This document shows, one piece after another, positions 1-8,190 of a DNA stretch of 64,000 nucleotides. Made by a program: the position numbers and the translations under genes. The stretch's first letter is position 1; each line of letters opens with the position of its first letter. Under the pieces are notes generated by a model. The model saw only the letters and a program-made list of their open reading frames with translations, was not told the DNA's origin and ran no database searches. This DNA is from Mycolicibacter heraklionensis (GTDB taxonomy: Bacteria; Actinomycetota; Actinomycetes; Mycobacteriales; Mycobacteriaceae). Location of the stretch: contig NZ_LDPO01000006.1 in the NCBI RefSeq assembly GCF_001021505.1, forward strand, positions 58,962-122,961, read 5' to 3'.

Positions 1-576
1 GCCGTCGGGAAGGCCCACCTTCTTGCCGACGATGTAGCCCAGCGACCCTGCCACCTCAGCCAGCGCGATCTCGGCACCGATGCCGGTGTCGTCGGTCTTG
101 CGGCCGAGCGGAGTGGCGATGTCGCGCTCGTGCACCCAGAAGTCGAAGACCCGGATCTCCAGGAACCGCCCGTAGGTGCTGGGACCGACCGGAGTCCACG
201 ACGGCCGTTCGAGATCGGCGTCGGTGAGTGCGGCCAGGTCACGGCGCCGACGGTCATAGACCGCGCGGATCACCTCGAGATAGGCGGCACCCTGGGTGTC
301 GGCCTCGCGCAGAAAATCCGCGGCCTTCTGGAACGACGGCGGCGTCTGGTCATCCTCGGGCAGCCACCCCGCCATCACCGCTTCGATGCTGGTGACGTGG
401 TTGACCACGTCGCGGACCGTCCAGTCTGGACACAGGGACTGAGCGTCCCACTCAGCGTCGCCGAGTTCGGCGCAGAGGGCTTCCATCGCGGCATAGCAGC
501 CCTGCAGGGCGGCGGCAATCCTGCCCACGCCGCTGGTTTCCGATGTCTTCAACGCCGTCTTCTCCTTTGCGGCCAT
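1..576 (-). CDS. Mycothiol-dependent maleylpyruvate isomerase-family protein (3' end outside window)
   Basis: The 192 visible codons read from an ATG at 576 and run off the left edge, so the C-terminus is missing. The protein has the DinB-like four-helix layout of the TIGR03083 / MDMPI_N family: a PDWTVRDVVNHV segment whose His (about residue 60) is the usual metal ligand, and a later FWVHERDIATPLG segment supplying another His. Relatives use mycothiol as cofactor for isomerisation or thiol transfer in the cytoplasm; the substrate here is unknown. It is divergent from the TetR gene at 634 and shares with it a 57-bp intergenic region holding a palindrome, so it is a likely target of that regulator. 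Family assignment is good; the specific reaction is not predictable. Confidence 0.8.
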   Translation of the reverse strand, partial: MAAKEKTALKTSETSGVGRIAAALQGCYAAMEALCAELGDAEWDAQSLCPDWTVRDVVNHVTSIEAVMAGWLPEDDQTPPSFQKAADFLREADTQGAAYLEVIRAVYDRRRRDLAALTDADLERPSWTPVGPSTYGRFLEIRVFDFWVHERDIATPLGRKTDDTGIGAEIALAEVAGSLGYIVGKKVGLPDG

Positions 577-594
577 GCTTCCGTCACGAGCATG

Positions 595-616
595 TGACAA
601 ATATTAATAAATGTCA
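595..616. promoter_or_regulatory. Palindromic operator candidate between divergent genes
   Basis: A 22-bp AT-rich imperfect palindrome has outer arms TGACA and TGTCA around the self-complementary core TATTAATA; 18 of 22 positions are symmetric. It lies between the start of the mycothiol-type enzyme (576) and the TetR start (634), the usual place for an autoregulatory TetR operator. Its base composition stands out strongly against the GC-rich surroundings. Confidence 0.55.
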
Positions 617-633
617 ATAGATGAGAACACTAG

Positions 634-1284
634 ATGAATAATGTCGTCAGAGATAGACTGCTGCCCGTGGCTGTCGTGGATCTGCGTGCGGAAACTCGTG
701 CGTTCGGACGTGCGCGGCTGCGCAACCTCGCCCTGGACGAGACTCGTGCAGTCGCGCTTGAGCAGGGTTGGTCGGCGGTGCGGATGGGGTCGATCGCAAA
801 GGCCATCGGCATCAGCCGCCAGAGCCTGCACGGTGAGTTCGGCACCAAAGATGACCTGGGAGACGCTCTCGTCCAGCGCGAAACGTCGACCTTCTTCGAA
901 GGTATCCGTGAACTGCTCGAACAGCATCCAGGTGACCTCGCCGGCGCAGTGCAACACGCCGGCTACTACATCCTCGATGTCACGCAGGACAATCCGCTGC
1001 TGCAGACGATCCTCACCCGTACACCGGCTCACGGCGACGTATCTCTGCTGCCCTTGATCACCACGCGGGGGGAACCGTTGATCGACCGTGGCGTGGAGCT
1101 GTTCGGCGCTTGGGTGGTCGGCCAGTGGCCATCGTTGAGTCCCGCCGACACGCGTCTGATGGTCGAAAGCGTTGTGCGCCTTTCGCTGAGCCACATCGTG
1201 GCGTCCACCAAACCAGCCGCCGACGCGGCTGCGGATCTGGCACGGCTGGCCTGTCGGTGCGTAGGCTTCCCCGATCCCGAATGA
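634..1284 (+). CDS. TetR/AcrR family transcriptional regulator
   Basis: This 216-residue protein has an N-terminal helix-turn-helix (about residues 33-80; SIAKAIGISRQSLHGEFG recognition region) followed by an all-helical C-terminal ligand domain, the normal TetR layout. The ATG at 634 has no clear Shine-Dalgarno and lies 18 bp after the palindrome, so a very short leader or an internal start is possible. It is transcribed divergently from the mycothiol-type enzyme at 1-576 and probably represses both. The ligand cannot be told from sequence. It is convergent with the transporter at 1288, with only three bases between the stops. Confidence 0.85.
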   Translation: MNNVVRDRLLPVAVVDLRAETRAFGRARLRNLALDETRAVALEQGWSAVRMGSIAKAIGISRQSLHGEFGTKDDLGDALVQRETSTFFEGIRELLEQHPGDLAGAVQHAGYYILDVTQDNPLLQTILTRTPAHGDVSLLPLITTRGEPLIDRGVELFGAWVVGQWPSLSPADTRLMVESVVRLSLSHIVASTKPAADAAADLARLACRCVGFPDPE

Positions 1285-1287
1285 CGC

Positions 1288-2709
1288 TCAGATCGCCCAC
1301 GGCGCAATCAAGGTCATCGCCCCCAGGACCACCAGCCCGATGACGAACGCCACAACCGTAAAGCCCATTACCTGGCGGACATTGAGCTTCGCGATGGCCA
1401 ACAGCGGCAGCAGCCAGAACGGCTGGATCATGTTCGCCACGCCCTCGCCGACGGCAACGGCCATGGAGACCAGGCCGAGATAGGCGGGTGACTGTTGGCC
1501 GATCGCCAGTGCAGAGTCGACGGCGATCGGGCCCTGCACCGCCCAGTGCCCACCGCCGGACGGCACGAACAGGCTGATGATCACCGAGCCGACGAACGTC
1601 AGGAAGGGCAGCGTGTACTCCGTCGCGCCATTCACCAGGGTCTGGGCCAGCAGCGTCTGCAGCGGCTTGGCGTCCTCGGTGCCCTGATACGCCAACAGCC
1701 CCACCAGGCCGCCGTACAGCGGATATTGCAACAGCAGCGGGCCGGATACCTTCGCGGCGCCGGTGAAGGCCCGGATGAACCGGATCGGTGTGCGGTGCAG
1801 CAGGGCGCTGGTGATGGTGAACAGCATGATCATCGAGGAAATATTCAGCGCGAAACCACTGGCCACGAAATACGTTATGCCCGCGGCGAACAGCAGCACG
1901 TTGAGGATCCACTGATTCTCCAGCCATTCGGCGAACGTCGTGCTGGCCGGTGTCTCAACGGCCGCCTCGTCTTCGAACACCGCGGGGTCGGGGGATAGGC
2001 CTTCGGACGGCTCCATCCGCCACACGGCGAGCGCGAGCACCGCCAACACGATGATCGCCGACAGCCAGCTGTACGGCTGGAAGATGGTCTGGCTCAACGG
2101 TACGTTGAATCCGGCGATCTGGTGGATCACGTTGATGGGGCTGCCGGCATCGGTGTTCGCCAGCGCGATCGATGACGAGAGGCCCTGTGTCCAGACGATG
2201 AAGCCCATGAACGCCGCGGCGATCAGGTAGCCGAAATGCGAGTCGGGGAAACGTCGCGCCACTTGCCGGGCGACCAGCGCGCCGGCTACCAGTCCCAGGC
2301 CCCAATTCAGCAGGGACAGAACGGCACTGACGGTGAAACAGAGTAGCGCCCCCTGCGCCTGGCTGCGCGGCATCGCAGCGACGCGGACGATGGTCCGCTT
2401 CAGCGCCGGCGCCTCGGCCAGCGTGTAGCCCGTCACGAGGATCAGCACCATCTGGAACGCGAACGTGAAGATGTTCTGCTGCCCCCACACGCCGCCGTAC
2501 CACGCCTGCAGCATGCCGCTCGCCGACGCTCCGCGTACCAGCGCAGCGACCATGCCGGCGACGATCAGCGTGAGGATCATCGCGAACAGATACGGGTCGG
2601 GCATCAGGCGTTCGACATAGCGCACACTGAGCCCGGTAAGCGATTGCATGACGCCGCGACGTGCTGTCGGTTGCTCGGTCATCGCGCCTTGTGGCCGTAG
2701 CTCGGTCAT
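1288..2709 (-). CDS. AtoE-type short-chain fatty acid transporter
   Basis: The 473-residue, strongly hydrophobic protein has about a dozen membrane segments and matches the AtoE / short-chain fatty acid transporter family (TIGR00366) in length and in motifs such as the NWGLGLVAGA and TDAGSPINVIHQIAG regions. It is expected to import short-chain acids such as acetoacetate or butyrate across the inner membrane. The first ATG (2709) is preceded by GAGAGG at good spacing; a second in-frame ATG nine codons later follows a near-duplicate of the same 15 bases. It lies 88 bp downstream of the TetR gene ending at 2798 and is co-directional with it and the monooxygenase, so import and oxidation may be co-regulated. 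Confidence 0.85.
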   Translation of the reverse strand: MTELRPQGAMTEQPTARRGVMQSLTGLSVRYVERLMPDPYLFAMILTLIVAGMVAALVRGASASGMLQAWYGGVWGQQNIFTFAFQMVLILVTGYTLAEAPALKRTIVRVAAMPRSQAQGALLCFTVSAVLSLLNWGLGLVAGALVARQVARRFPDSHFGYLIAAAFMGFIVWTQGLSSSIALANTDAGSPINVIHQIAGFNVPLSQTIFQPYSWLSAIIVLAVLALAVWRMEPSEGLSPDPAVFEDEAAVETPASTTFAEWLENQWILNVLLFAAGITYFVASGFALNISSMIMLFTITSALLHRTPIRFIRAFTGAAKVSGPLLLQYPLYGGLVGLLAYQGTEDAKPLQTLLAQTLVNGATEYTLPFLTFVGSVIISLFVPSGGGHWAVQGPIAVDSALAIGQQSPAYLGLVSMAVAVGEGVANMIQPFWLLPLLAIAKLNVRQVMGFTVVAFVIGLVVLGAMTLIAPWAI

Positions 2710-2797
2710 CGCGCCAACCTCTCGTCTGAGCCGCTCGCACCGCGATCGCTCGTGCGTTGTGCCACGATAAATGCCGCGGCGGCTCGGGCCGGCGTTT

Positions 2798-3385
2798 TCA
2801 GCGCATGGTGGCGTGCAGCGCGTCGGTCATCGCCTCGATGGCCGCCTCGCGCTCCAGCGGCCAGCCGTCGACCAGCCACAGGTGCATGAAGGAATCGACC
2901 ATGGTGTACATCATCGCGATCGCCAGCCGCAACTGGGCCTCGGTGGCACCGGGCATGGCGTCGGCCTCGATCCACTCGGTGACGTTGGCCTCCATGGTGG
3001 CTCGGTGCGCCGCGGCGAACTCCGGGTCGGCCGCCCGAGCTTGATGCAGCGCCATGTAGAGCTGCGGCGCGGAAGTGTAGAAGTCGACCACCTTCTCGAA
3101 GAAGGCCTTGATGGACGGCCGTCCCGATCTGCCGCCACGCGGCGCGTCCTGCTGGGCCCAGACGGTCATCCGGGTGTTACGCAGTTCGCGCAGCACCGCT
3201 GCCTTGGAGTCGAAATGGAGGTAGAACGTCGCCCGCCCGATCCCGGCTCGGCGCACGATGTCGTCGATCGTCACCGCGACGTAACCGCGTTCGGCGAACG
3301 CCTCCAGCGCGGCGGCCATGATGTGGTCGCGGGTCATGATGCGGTGCCGGTCGCGCATCGTGAGTTTCGGTGCGGTGGTGGTCAT
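2798..3385 (-). CDS. TetR family regulator coupled to Baeyer-Villiger monooxygenase
   Basis: From the ATG at 3385 this is a 195-residue TetR protein with an N-terminal helix-turn-helix (about residues 15-60, TIDDIVRRAGIGRATFYLHF). The start overlaps the stop of the monooxygenase as ATGA, implying translational coupling; an in-frame Met 13 codons upstream would lie inside the monooxygenase gene and is disfavoured. As the regulator is in the same transcript as the monooxygenase, autoregulation through the palindrome at 5240-5256 is the simple model. The inducer is unknown and could be the ketone substrate. Confidence 0.88.
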   Translation of the reverse strand: MTTTAPKLTMRDRHRIMTRDHIMAAALEAFAERGYVAVTIDDIVRRAGIGRATFYLHFDSKAAVLRELRNTRMTVWAQQDAPRGGRSGRPSIKAFFEKVVDFYTSAPQLYMALHQARAADPEFAAAHRATMEANVTEWIEADAMPGATEAQLRLAIAMMYTMVDSFMHLWLVDGWPLEREAAIEAMTDALHATMR

Positions 3386-5247
3386 GCCAAGATCACCCCC
3401 TCCAACTGGCCAGTCGAACGCCACTTTTCCAGCATGTCAAAGAATTCGACGGGTTTGCCGCCGAAGTTGGTCGACAGCATGCCGTGCGGATTTTCCTTAT
3501 CGCCTTCGGAACTCAGGTAGCTCGGCGTGCATTCGGCGTAGAAGGCCTTGGGCTTCTCCGAGGCTTCGTCCATCGCGGCCAACCACTGGTCCTCGGCGGC
3601 CTTGGTGGCCTCGATGGTGCGCGCGCCGCGCTGCACGAACGTGCTGACCAGATAAGCGAAATGGCGGGCCCGTTCCTCGGCGGTGTGGGTGTAGTTGGGG
3701 GAGACCCCGGACTGGGTGTAGCCGAGAAAGAAACAGTTGGGGAAGCCGTGGGTCTGCAGGCCGTGCAGAGTTCGCATGCCCTTGGCCCATTTGTCGCTCA
3801 ACCGGACGTCATCGCGGCCGACGATTTCGAAGCCCAGCCGGCGGGTGAACTCGGTGCCCACCTCGAAGCCGGTCGCGAACACCAGAGCGTCGAGTTCGTA
3901 CTCGACGCCGTCGACGACGACGGCGGTCTCGGTAAACCGCTCGACGCCACGTCCATCGGTGTCAACCAGCGTGACGTTGTCCCGGTTGAACGTGTCGAGG
4001 TACTGGTCGTGGTAGCCGGGGCGTTTGCAGTTCAACCGGTACCACGGCTTGAGCGATTCGGCAGTCTTGCGGTCGCGCACCGTTTCGTCGATCCGGGCGC
4101 GCAGCCGTTCCATCGCCACATAGTCGGCGTGGAACAGGAAATCGGCGATCTCCTCGGGCGTCATCTCTCGGCCGAGGCGCTGGGTCTCCCGCAACACCGC
4201 GGGCTCGCTCAGTTCGAGGGCCTTCTGCGTCCAGCCGTCGTTGGTGAGATCGAGGTCCATCTCCACCCCGCAGGTGACGCGGGTGAAGTTCTCCATGCGC
4301 TCGCGCTGCCAGCCCGGCTTCAGCGATGCCGCCCACTGCGGGTCGGTGGGCCGGTTGCCCCGCACCGAGACCGTGCTCGGGGTGCGCTGGAAAACGTAGA
4401 GCTGCTGCGCCCACTCGCCGAGGTGCGGAATGCACTGCAGCCCTGTCGAACCGGTGCCGATGACGCCGACGCGCTTGTCGGCCAGTCTGGTCAGTCCACC
4501 GGATTCGTCGCCGCCGGTGTAGCCGAAATCCCAGCGGCTGGTGTGAAAGGTGTGTCCGCGGAACTCGTTGATGCCCGGAATGCCCGGCAGTTTCGGCCGG
4601 GTGAGTGATCCGGGTGAGACGGCGACCAGGGTGGCGGTGAACTCGTCGCCGCGATCGGTGCTGATCTGCCAGCGTTTGGCCGTTTCGTCCCAGCGCAAGT
4701 CGGTGACAGTGGTGCCCAGCAACGCGTTGTCGTAGAGGTGATAGTGCTTGGCCACGTTCTGCAGGTGCTCGCGGATCTCCCGGCCATGCGCGTAGCGCTC
4801 AGTGGGCACGTAGTTCAGCTCTTCGAGCAGCGGCAGATAGATGTAGGACTCGACATCGCACTGCACGCCGGGGTAACGGTTCCAATACCAGGTGCCGCCG
4901 AAGTCGCCGGCGGTGTCGATCATCCGGATGTCGTCGATGCCGGATTCCTGTAGCCGCGCGGCGGCGATCAGGCTGCCCAGGCCGGCACCGATGATCGCCA
5001 CCTGGACGTGGTCGTGCACCGGGTCACGTTCGACGCGCTGCGTCCACGGGTCGTCGGCGTAGTGCGAGAAATCCGCGGTGACCTCGATGAACTGGCTCAC
5101 GGCGTCGGGGCGCAGCCGTTTGTCGCGCTCGAGCGCGTACTTCGCGCGGACCCACTCGGGGTCGTACTCCGTCGGCTGAGGTCCCAGGGAGCTGGCCGCC
5201 TCTGGCATCTCCTCGTGCTCCTTGCGTCGTGGAAACTCGCTGGACAT
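3382..5247 (-). CDS. Flavin-containing Baeyer-Villiger-type monooxygenase
   Basis: The 621-residue enzyme carries the Baeyer-Villiger fingerprint F-x-G-x3-H-x3-W-D at about residues 229-240 (FRGHTFHTSRWD), an NADPH-binding GTGSTG at 264-269 and an N-terminal FAD dinucleotide fold at 87-92. The FAD motif reads GAGLGS, so the last conserved glycine is replaced by serine. The family inserts oxygen next to a ketone carbonyl to give an ester or lactone using NADPH and O2. The ATG at 5247 is chosen because it sits inside a perfect palindrome and the downstream Met at codon 14 would cut the N-terminal extension; reading open to 5577 overlaps the opposite gene. It heads a unit with the TetR gene and perhaps the AtoE transporter. 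Confidence 0.9.
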   Translation of the reverse strand: MSSEFPRRKEHEEMPEAASSLGPQPTEYDPEWVRAKYALERDKRLRPDAVSQFIEVTADFSHYADDPWTQRVERDPVHDHVQVAIIGAGLGSLIAAARLQESGIDDIRMIDTAGDFGGTWYWNRYPGVQCDVESYIYLPLLEELNYVPTERYAHGREIREHLQNVAKHYHLYDNALLGTTVTDLRWDETAKRWQISTDRGDEFTATLVAVSPGSLTRPKLPGIPGINEFRGHTFHTSRWDFGYTGGDESGGLTRLADKRVGVIGTGSTGLQCIPHLGEWAQQLYVFQRTPSTVSVRGNRPTDPQWAASLKPGWQRERMENFTRVTCGVEMDLDLTNDGWTQKALELSEPAVLRETQRLGREMTPEEIADFLFHADYVAMERLRARIDETVRDRKTAESLKPWYRLNCKRPGYHDQYLDTFNRDNVTLVDTDGRGVERFTETAVVVDGVEYELDALVFATGFEVGTEFTRRLGFEIVGRDDVRLSDKWAKGMRTLHGLQTHGFPNCFFLGYTQSGVSPNYTHTAEERARHFAYLVSTFVQRGARTIEATKAAEDQWLAAMDEASEKPKAFYAECTPSYLSSEGDKENPHGMLSTNFGGKPVEFFDMLEKWRSTGQLEGVILA

Positions 5248-5256
5248 AGTGTCCAG
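5240..5256. promoter_or_regulatory. Perfect palindrome spanning the monooxygenase start codon
   Basis: Arms CTGGACA and TGTCCAG (7 bp each, 3-bp spacer) form a perfect inverted repeat that includes the ATG of the monooxygenase. A further TGTCCAG half-site lies at 5299-5305, with a degenerate partner (TGGAAC) upstream of it. This arrangement fits a TetR operator that blocks both RNA polymerase and the ribosome start region. The likely ligand protein is the TetR encoded at 2798-3385. Confidence 0.55.
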
Positions 5257-5344
5257 TGAACAGACTAGGTGATATTTTGCCAGATGGAACGTCTGATTTG
5301 TCCAGCTCCCCAGTACAGTCATCACCGTCAACAGGGGAGGTCGC

Positions 5345-5848
5345 ATGCCATTCGAAGCGCATCCGGACCGACGCAAAATCGCCTCGATGCTCGCCATCAC
5401 AGGGGCGTTCGTCCTGATCGGGGTGTGGTTGGCCGGGGGATTCGGGCCGGTCGAGTCGATTCGCGGCTGGTCACCGCAGGCCCTGCACGTCTTCGGATGG
5501 ATCGCGATCGTCTTCTTCGGGTTCGGTGTGGCTGTGCTCGTGCCGAGGTTGTTCTCCTCCGGTGTCGAGGTCCGCATCGACAGCGAAGGTGTCTACCAGC
5601 GGCGCGGCGGGAGCCGGGTGATTCCGTGGGGCGCCGTCGAGCGCATCACGACCGTGGACGCCGGCCGGGTGCAGCTGGCGCACTTGTTCCTCAATGAAGC
5701 GTCCGCATTCGCGGGTCGTAGGCGGCTGGGGGCCAAATCCTTTGGCCACGTCACGCTGTCGCTGCAGGGCACCGACGGAAAGCTCAGCGACATGCGTGCG
5801 GCGTTCGACTACTTCGCGCCGGGCAGGCGGGACGATTCCGCGGGCTAG
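5345..5848 (+). CDS. STM3941-family membrane protein
   Basis: The 167-residue protein has two hydrophobic segments (about residues 13-32 and 45-68) followed by a soluble beta-rich region (VEVRIDSEGVYQRRG, VIPWGAVERI) that resembles a pleckstrin-like fold, the pattern of STM3941 / DUF-type bacterial proteins. A GGGGAGG ribosome site stands just upstream of the ATG at 5345. It is divergent from the monooxygenase, and its promoter must lie close to the TGTCCAG half-site at 5299-5305, so it may share regulation. The function of this family is unknown. Confidence 0.75.
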   Translation: MPFEAHPDRRKIASMLAITGAFVLIGVWLAGGFGPVESIRGWSPQALHVFGWIAIVFFGFGVAVLVPRLFSSGVEVRIDSEGVYQRRGGSRVIPWGAVERITTVDAGRVQLAHLFLNEASAFAGRRRLGAKSFGHVTLSLQGTDGKLSDMRAAFDYFAPGRRDDSAG

Positions 5849-5883
5849 TCGCGCATCCGCAGGACGACGCCGCGGGCCCCATG

Positions 5884-5901
5884 TGCTAGTACTGCCTAGC
5901 A
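5884..5901. promoter_or_regulatory. Inverted repeat upstream of the steroid-reductase-like gene
   Basis: TGCTAG and CTAGCA are 6-bp perfect arms separated by 6 bp, ending 21 bp before the preferred ATG at 5923. Position and form suggest an operator or a promoter-overlapping control site. No regulator gene is adjacent, so the binding protein is unknown. Confidence 0.35.
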
Positions 5902-5922
5902 TCCTGGATGAAAGGTTCCGCC

Positions 5923-6678
5923 ATGGCCGGTCTGTATCACGCCGCTGTCGCCTTCCTGATCGTGTTGACGATCGTCACCTTCGCCAGCAGCTTTTGGTTC
6001 ACCAACCCCTACGGCCGCTTCGCCAGTCCGGACGAGCGCTTCACGCTGCCAGGAAAGATCAGCTGGCTGATGTTCGAATGCCCTCAATGGTGGGCGTTTA
6101 CCGTGACGTTCTGGCTCGTCGCGCATCAGCATGGCGCACCGGCGATCGTGTTGTACGCACTGTGGCAGTGCCACTACCTCTACCGCGGGTTGATCTATCC
6201 ACTAAGCCGCAAGGGCGATGGCAAGCGTTTCCCCGTCTCCGGTATTGCCTTCGGCTTCATCTTCAACGCCGTCAACGGGTTCGCCAACGGCTACGCCGTG
6301 GCCCTGGCGCCGCACCTGCAGCAGGAGGGTTGGTTTGTCGACCCCCGCTTCATCGTGGGCCTCGCCGTGGCAGTGGTCGGCTGGGGGATCAACTTCCAGG
6401 CCGATCGCATCCTGATCGGCCTACGTGCCGATGGCAGCAGCGGGTACAGCATTCCCTACGGCGGGGTGTATCGCTGGGTGTCGTCGGGCAACTATTTCGG
6501 TGAGCTCATCTTGTGGACTGGCTGGGCGGTCATGGCCTGGACGTTGCCGGGCCTGATCTTCGTGTTCTTCTCGATCGCCAACCTGGGGCCCAGGGCGATG
6601 GCCACCCACAAGTGGTACCAGCAGCAGTTCCCCGACTACCCGCCCGACCGCAAGGCGATCATCCCCGGCGTGCTGTAG
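5923..6678 (+). CDS. 3-oxo-5-alpha-steroid 4-dehydrogenase-like membrane protein
   Basis: The 251-residue protein has about six membrane segments and the C-terminal signature of the steroid 5-alpha-reductase family (PF02544): a SGYSIPYGGVYRWVSSGNYFGE block followed near the C-terminus by ATHKWYQQQFPDYP. Relatives reduce a conjugated C=C bond of a steroid or polyprenyl substrate with NADPH in the membrane. An ATG at 5908 is possible, but AAAGG is correctly placed before the ATG at 5923. The gene is convergent with a double NTF2-like protein similar to ketosteroid isomerases, which weakly supports a steroid- or terpenoid-related role. Confidence 0.8.
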   Translation: MAGLYHAAVAFLIVLTIVTFASSFWFTNPYGRFASPDERFTLPGKISWLMFECPQWWAFTVTFWLVAHQHGAPAIVLYALWQCHYLYRGLIYPLSRKGDGKRFPVSGIAFGFIFNAVNGFANGYAVALAPHLQQEGWFVDPRFIVGLAVAVVGWGINFQADRILIGLRADGSSGYSIPYGGVYRWVSSGNYFGELILWTGWAVMAWTLPGLIFVFFSIANLGPRAMATHKWYQQQFPDYPPDRKAIIPGVL

Positions 6679-6690
6679 CCGCGTGACGTC

Positions 6691-7512
6691 TCAGATATAG
6701 AGGCGGACAGCGGAAATCGCGCCCCGGTCGGCGGCGTCCTTGGAGAACTCGAACAATCCCACCCCGCGCTTGCCGTCCAGGTGCACAGTCGCAGTGACGG
6801 TATGCCCTGCGGCCAGGAGCTTTTCAACCTCGAGATGCTGTGCTGTTGAGACGAACTCGGCAACCGAGGTCTCCGAAACACCGTCCAGGCTCAGCGTGGC
6901 GTTCGGAGTCAGCAGCGCCGAAACCGCGGCCGAATCAGCCTGCGCCAGGGCCGCGACAAAGTCGTCGACCCGACGCTTTCCGCGCTTTCGCACCCCGGAA
7001 AGTCCGCGCAGGAATCCGGCGCAGCCAGAAAGTCCTTGGTGACGAATCAGCTGGGGGCCCAGGATCACCGAGGCCAGCAGGCCGCGGCCACCTGAGGTCA
7101 GGAGCTGCCCGACCATCTTCTGCAGCTCCCAGTGCGCGAACAACCTCTGGATCTTCAGCGAGCCGTCCGGCCCCTGCGCGACCAGGTCATAGCGCAGGTG
7201 CATCGGGATGTGCATGGTGACACCCGTCGACATGGTGGTGTGCACCGTGAGGTCTCGTAGCACCGACATGCCGGCGACCACGTCGTGCTGCACATCAAAG
7301 GCAATGGTGTTCGGTGCGATGAAGGTGTCGAAGAAACGCCCAATGGCGGCCGTGCCGACGTGAGGAGTCGACCCGACCGGGTCGTTCACCTGCCCGTCGG
7401 CGGCGAAGATTGCCACCCACGCCGACTTGTCGTGTACTGCGACGGCTCTTGGCGACTGCTCGACGGCTTCGAGCAGTGCGCTGGCACTGTGCGGGGGACG
7501 TTGGTCTGGCAT
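6691..7512 (-). CDS. Double NTF2-like (ketosteroid isomerase / SnoaL fold) protein
   Basis: The 273-residue protein contains two NTF2-like domains. The first (about 20-140) carries WVAIFAADGQVNDPVGSTPH, typical of delta-5-3-ketosteroid isomerase-like proteins; the second (about 180-273) is a shorter SnoaL-like copy (VDDFVAALAQADSAAVSALL). GAGAGGA precedes the ATG at 7512 at normal spacing. It is cytoplasmic, with no signal peptide. Single-domain relatives isomerise or hydrate small hydrophobic molecules; whether either domain is catalytic is unclear. Its stop lies 12 bp from the stop of the steroid-reductase-like gene. Confidence 0.75.
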   Translation of the reverse strand: MPDQRPPHSASALLEAVEQSPRAVAVHDKSAWVAIFAADGQVNDPVGSTPHVGTAAIGRFFDTFIAPNTIAFDVQHDVVAGMSVLRDLTVHTTMSTGVTMHIPMHLRYDLVAQGPDGSLKIQRLFAHWELQKMVGQLLTSGGRGLLASVILGPQLIRHQGLSGCAGFLRGLSGVRKRGKRRVDDFVAALAQADSAAVSALLTPNATLSLDGVSETSVAEFVSTAQHLEVEKLLAAGHTVTATVHLDGKRGVGLFEFSKDAADRGAISAVRLYI

Positions 7513-7566
7513 GGGGAGTCCTCTCGTTTCGAAAATCTCGGTACCGATCTGGAGACCCGTGAACGG

Positions 7567-7962
7567 TCACCACAACATAGGAACGCCGGCAAGGCCGGCG
7601 AATGCGGCATCACCGGTGATGAGGGTTATCGACTCGATGATCGCCTGGGCCGCCAGCATACGATCGAACGGGTCCCGATGATCCCAGTCGAGCCGTCCGG
7701 CCAGTAGTGCGTGTTCCTCGGTGATCGGCAGTCTGGTGGCGCCCAGGCGATCGAGATGCCGGGAATAGGCGCCAAGGATTGCATCTGCTTGAGGTAGCTT
7801 GCCCAGCCGCTGCTTGGTGGACAGTTCCCAGGCTGACACTGTCGACACGACGATGGGGACGGACCGATCGGTGAGGACTTTGCGGGCGTTGCGTCCCAGG
7901 CGGGCCGGGGCCGTGAGTGCCCACAGCACAGCGTGGGTGTCCAGCAGGTACGTCACTGCCAT
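7567..7962 (-). CDS. VapC-type PIN-domain toxin
   Basis: The 131-residue protein is a full-length PIN domain of the LLDTHAVLWA subgroup. Acidic residues expected to bind Mg2+ are seen at D8, E46 (SAWEL), D97 and D100 (HRDPFDRMLAAQA), with the TGD segment near residue 116 completing the fold. VapC toxins are endoribonucleases that cut tRNA or rRNA and slow growth. Its ATG overlaps the upstream antitoxin gene by 10 bp, the normal antitoxin-first operon. No truncation is seen, so it is probably active. Confidence 0.92.
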   Translation of the reverse strand: MAVTYLLDTHAVLWALTAPARLGRNARKVLTDRSVPIVVSTVSAWELSTKQRLGKLPQADAILGAYSRHLDRLGATRLPITEEHALLAGRLDWDHRDPFDRMLAAQAIIESITLITGDAAFAGLAGVPMLW

Positions 7963-8174
7963 GCGGTGAGTTCTTCTTCGGGAAGTGGGTCGAAGAACTC
8001 CTCGGGAACCGCATAGGTGACGAAGCCGAGTTCGCGATCGTCTTGACTGGCGAGGGGGACCAGGCGGGCGGCCGGGTGGTCGCCGCGGGCGATGACAAAC
8101 TCCTCGCCGCCCTCGACGGCGGCGATCAGCGCAGACAGGTGTGTCTTCGCGTATTGGACCTTGACCTGCTTCAT
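7953..8174 (-). CDS. Phd/YefM-type antitoxin
   Basis: From the ATG at 8174 (MKQVKVQYAKTHLSALIAAVEGG) this is a 73-residue Phd/YefM-family antitoxin with an N-terminal DNA-binding fold and an acidic C-terminal tail (VPEEFFDPLPEEEL) that would bind the toxin. An earlier in-frame Met at 8210 lies inside the operator palindrome and is unlikely to be used. It should neutralise the VapC toxin and repress the operon by binding the repeats at 8191-8225. Confidence 0.88.
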   Translation of the reverse strand: MKQVKVQYAKTHLSALIAAVEGGEEFVIARGDHPAARLVPLASQDDRELGFVTYAVPEEFFDPLPEEELTAWQ

Positions 8175-8190
8175 GACATCGATGCTAAGT

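Noticed and set aside
5248..5577. N-terminal extension of the monooxygenase to 5577
   Set aside because: The extra 110 residues have no family similarity and run through the divergent STM3941-family gene start; the ATG at 5247 gives a normal enzyme.
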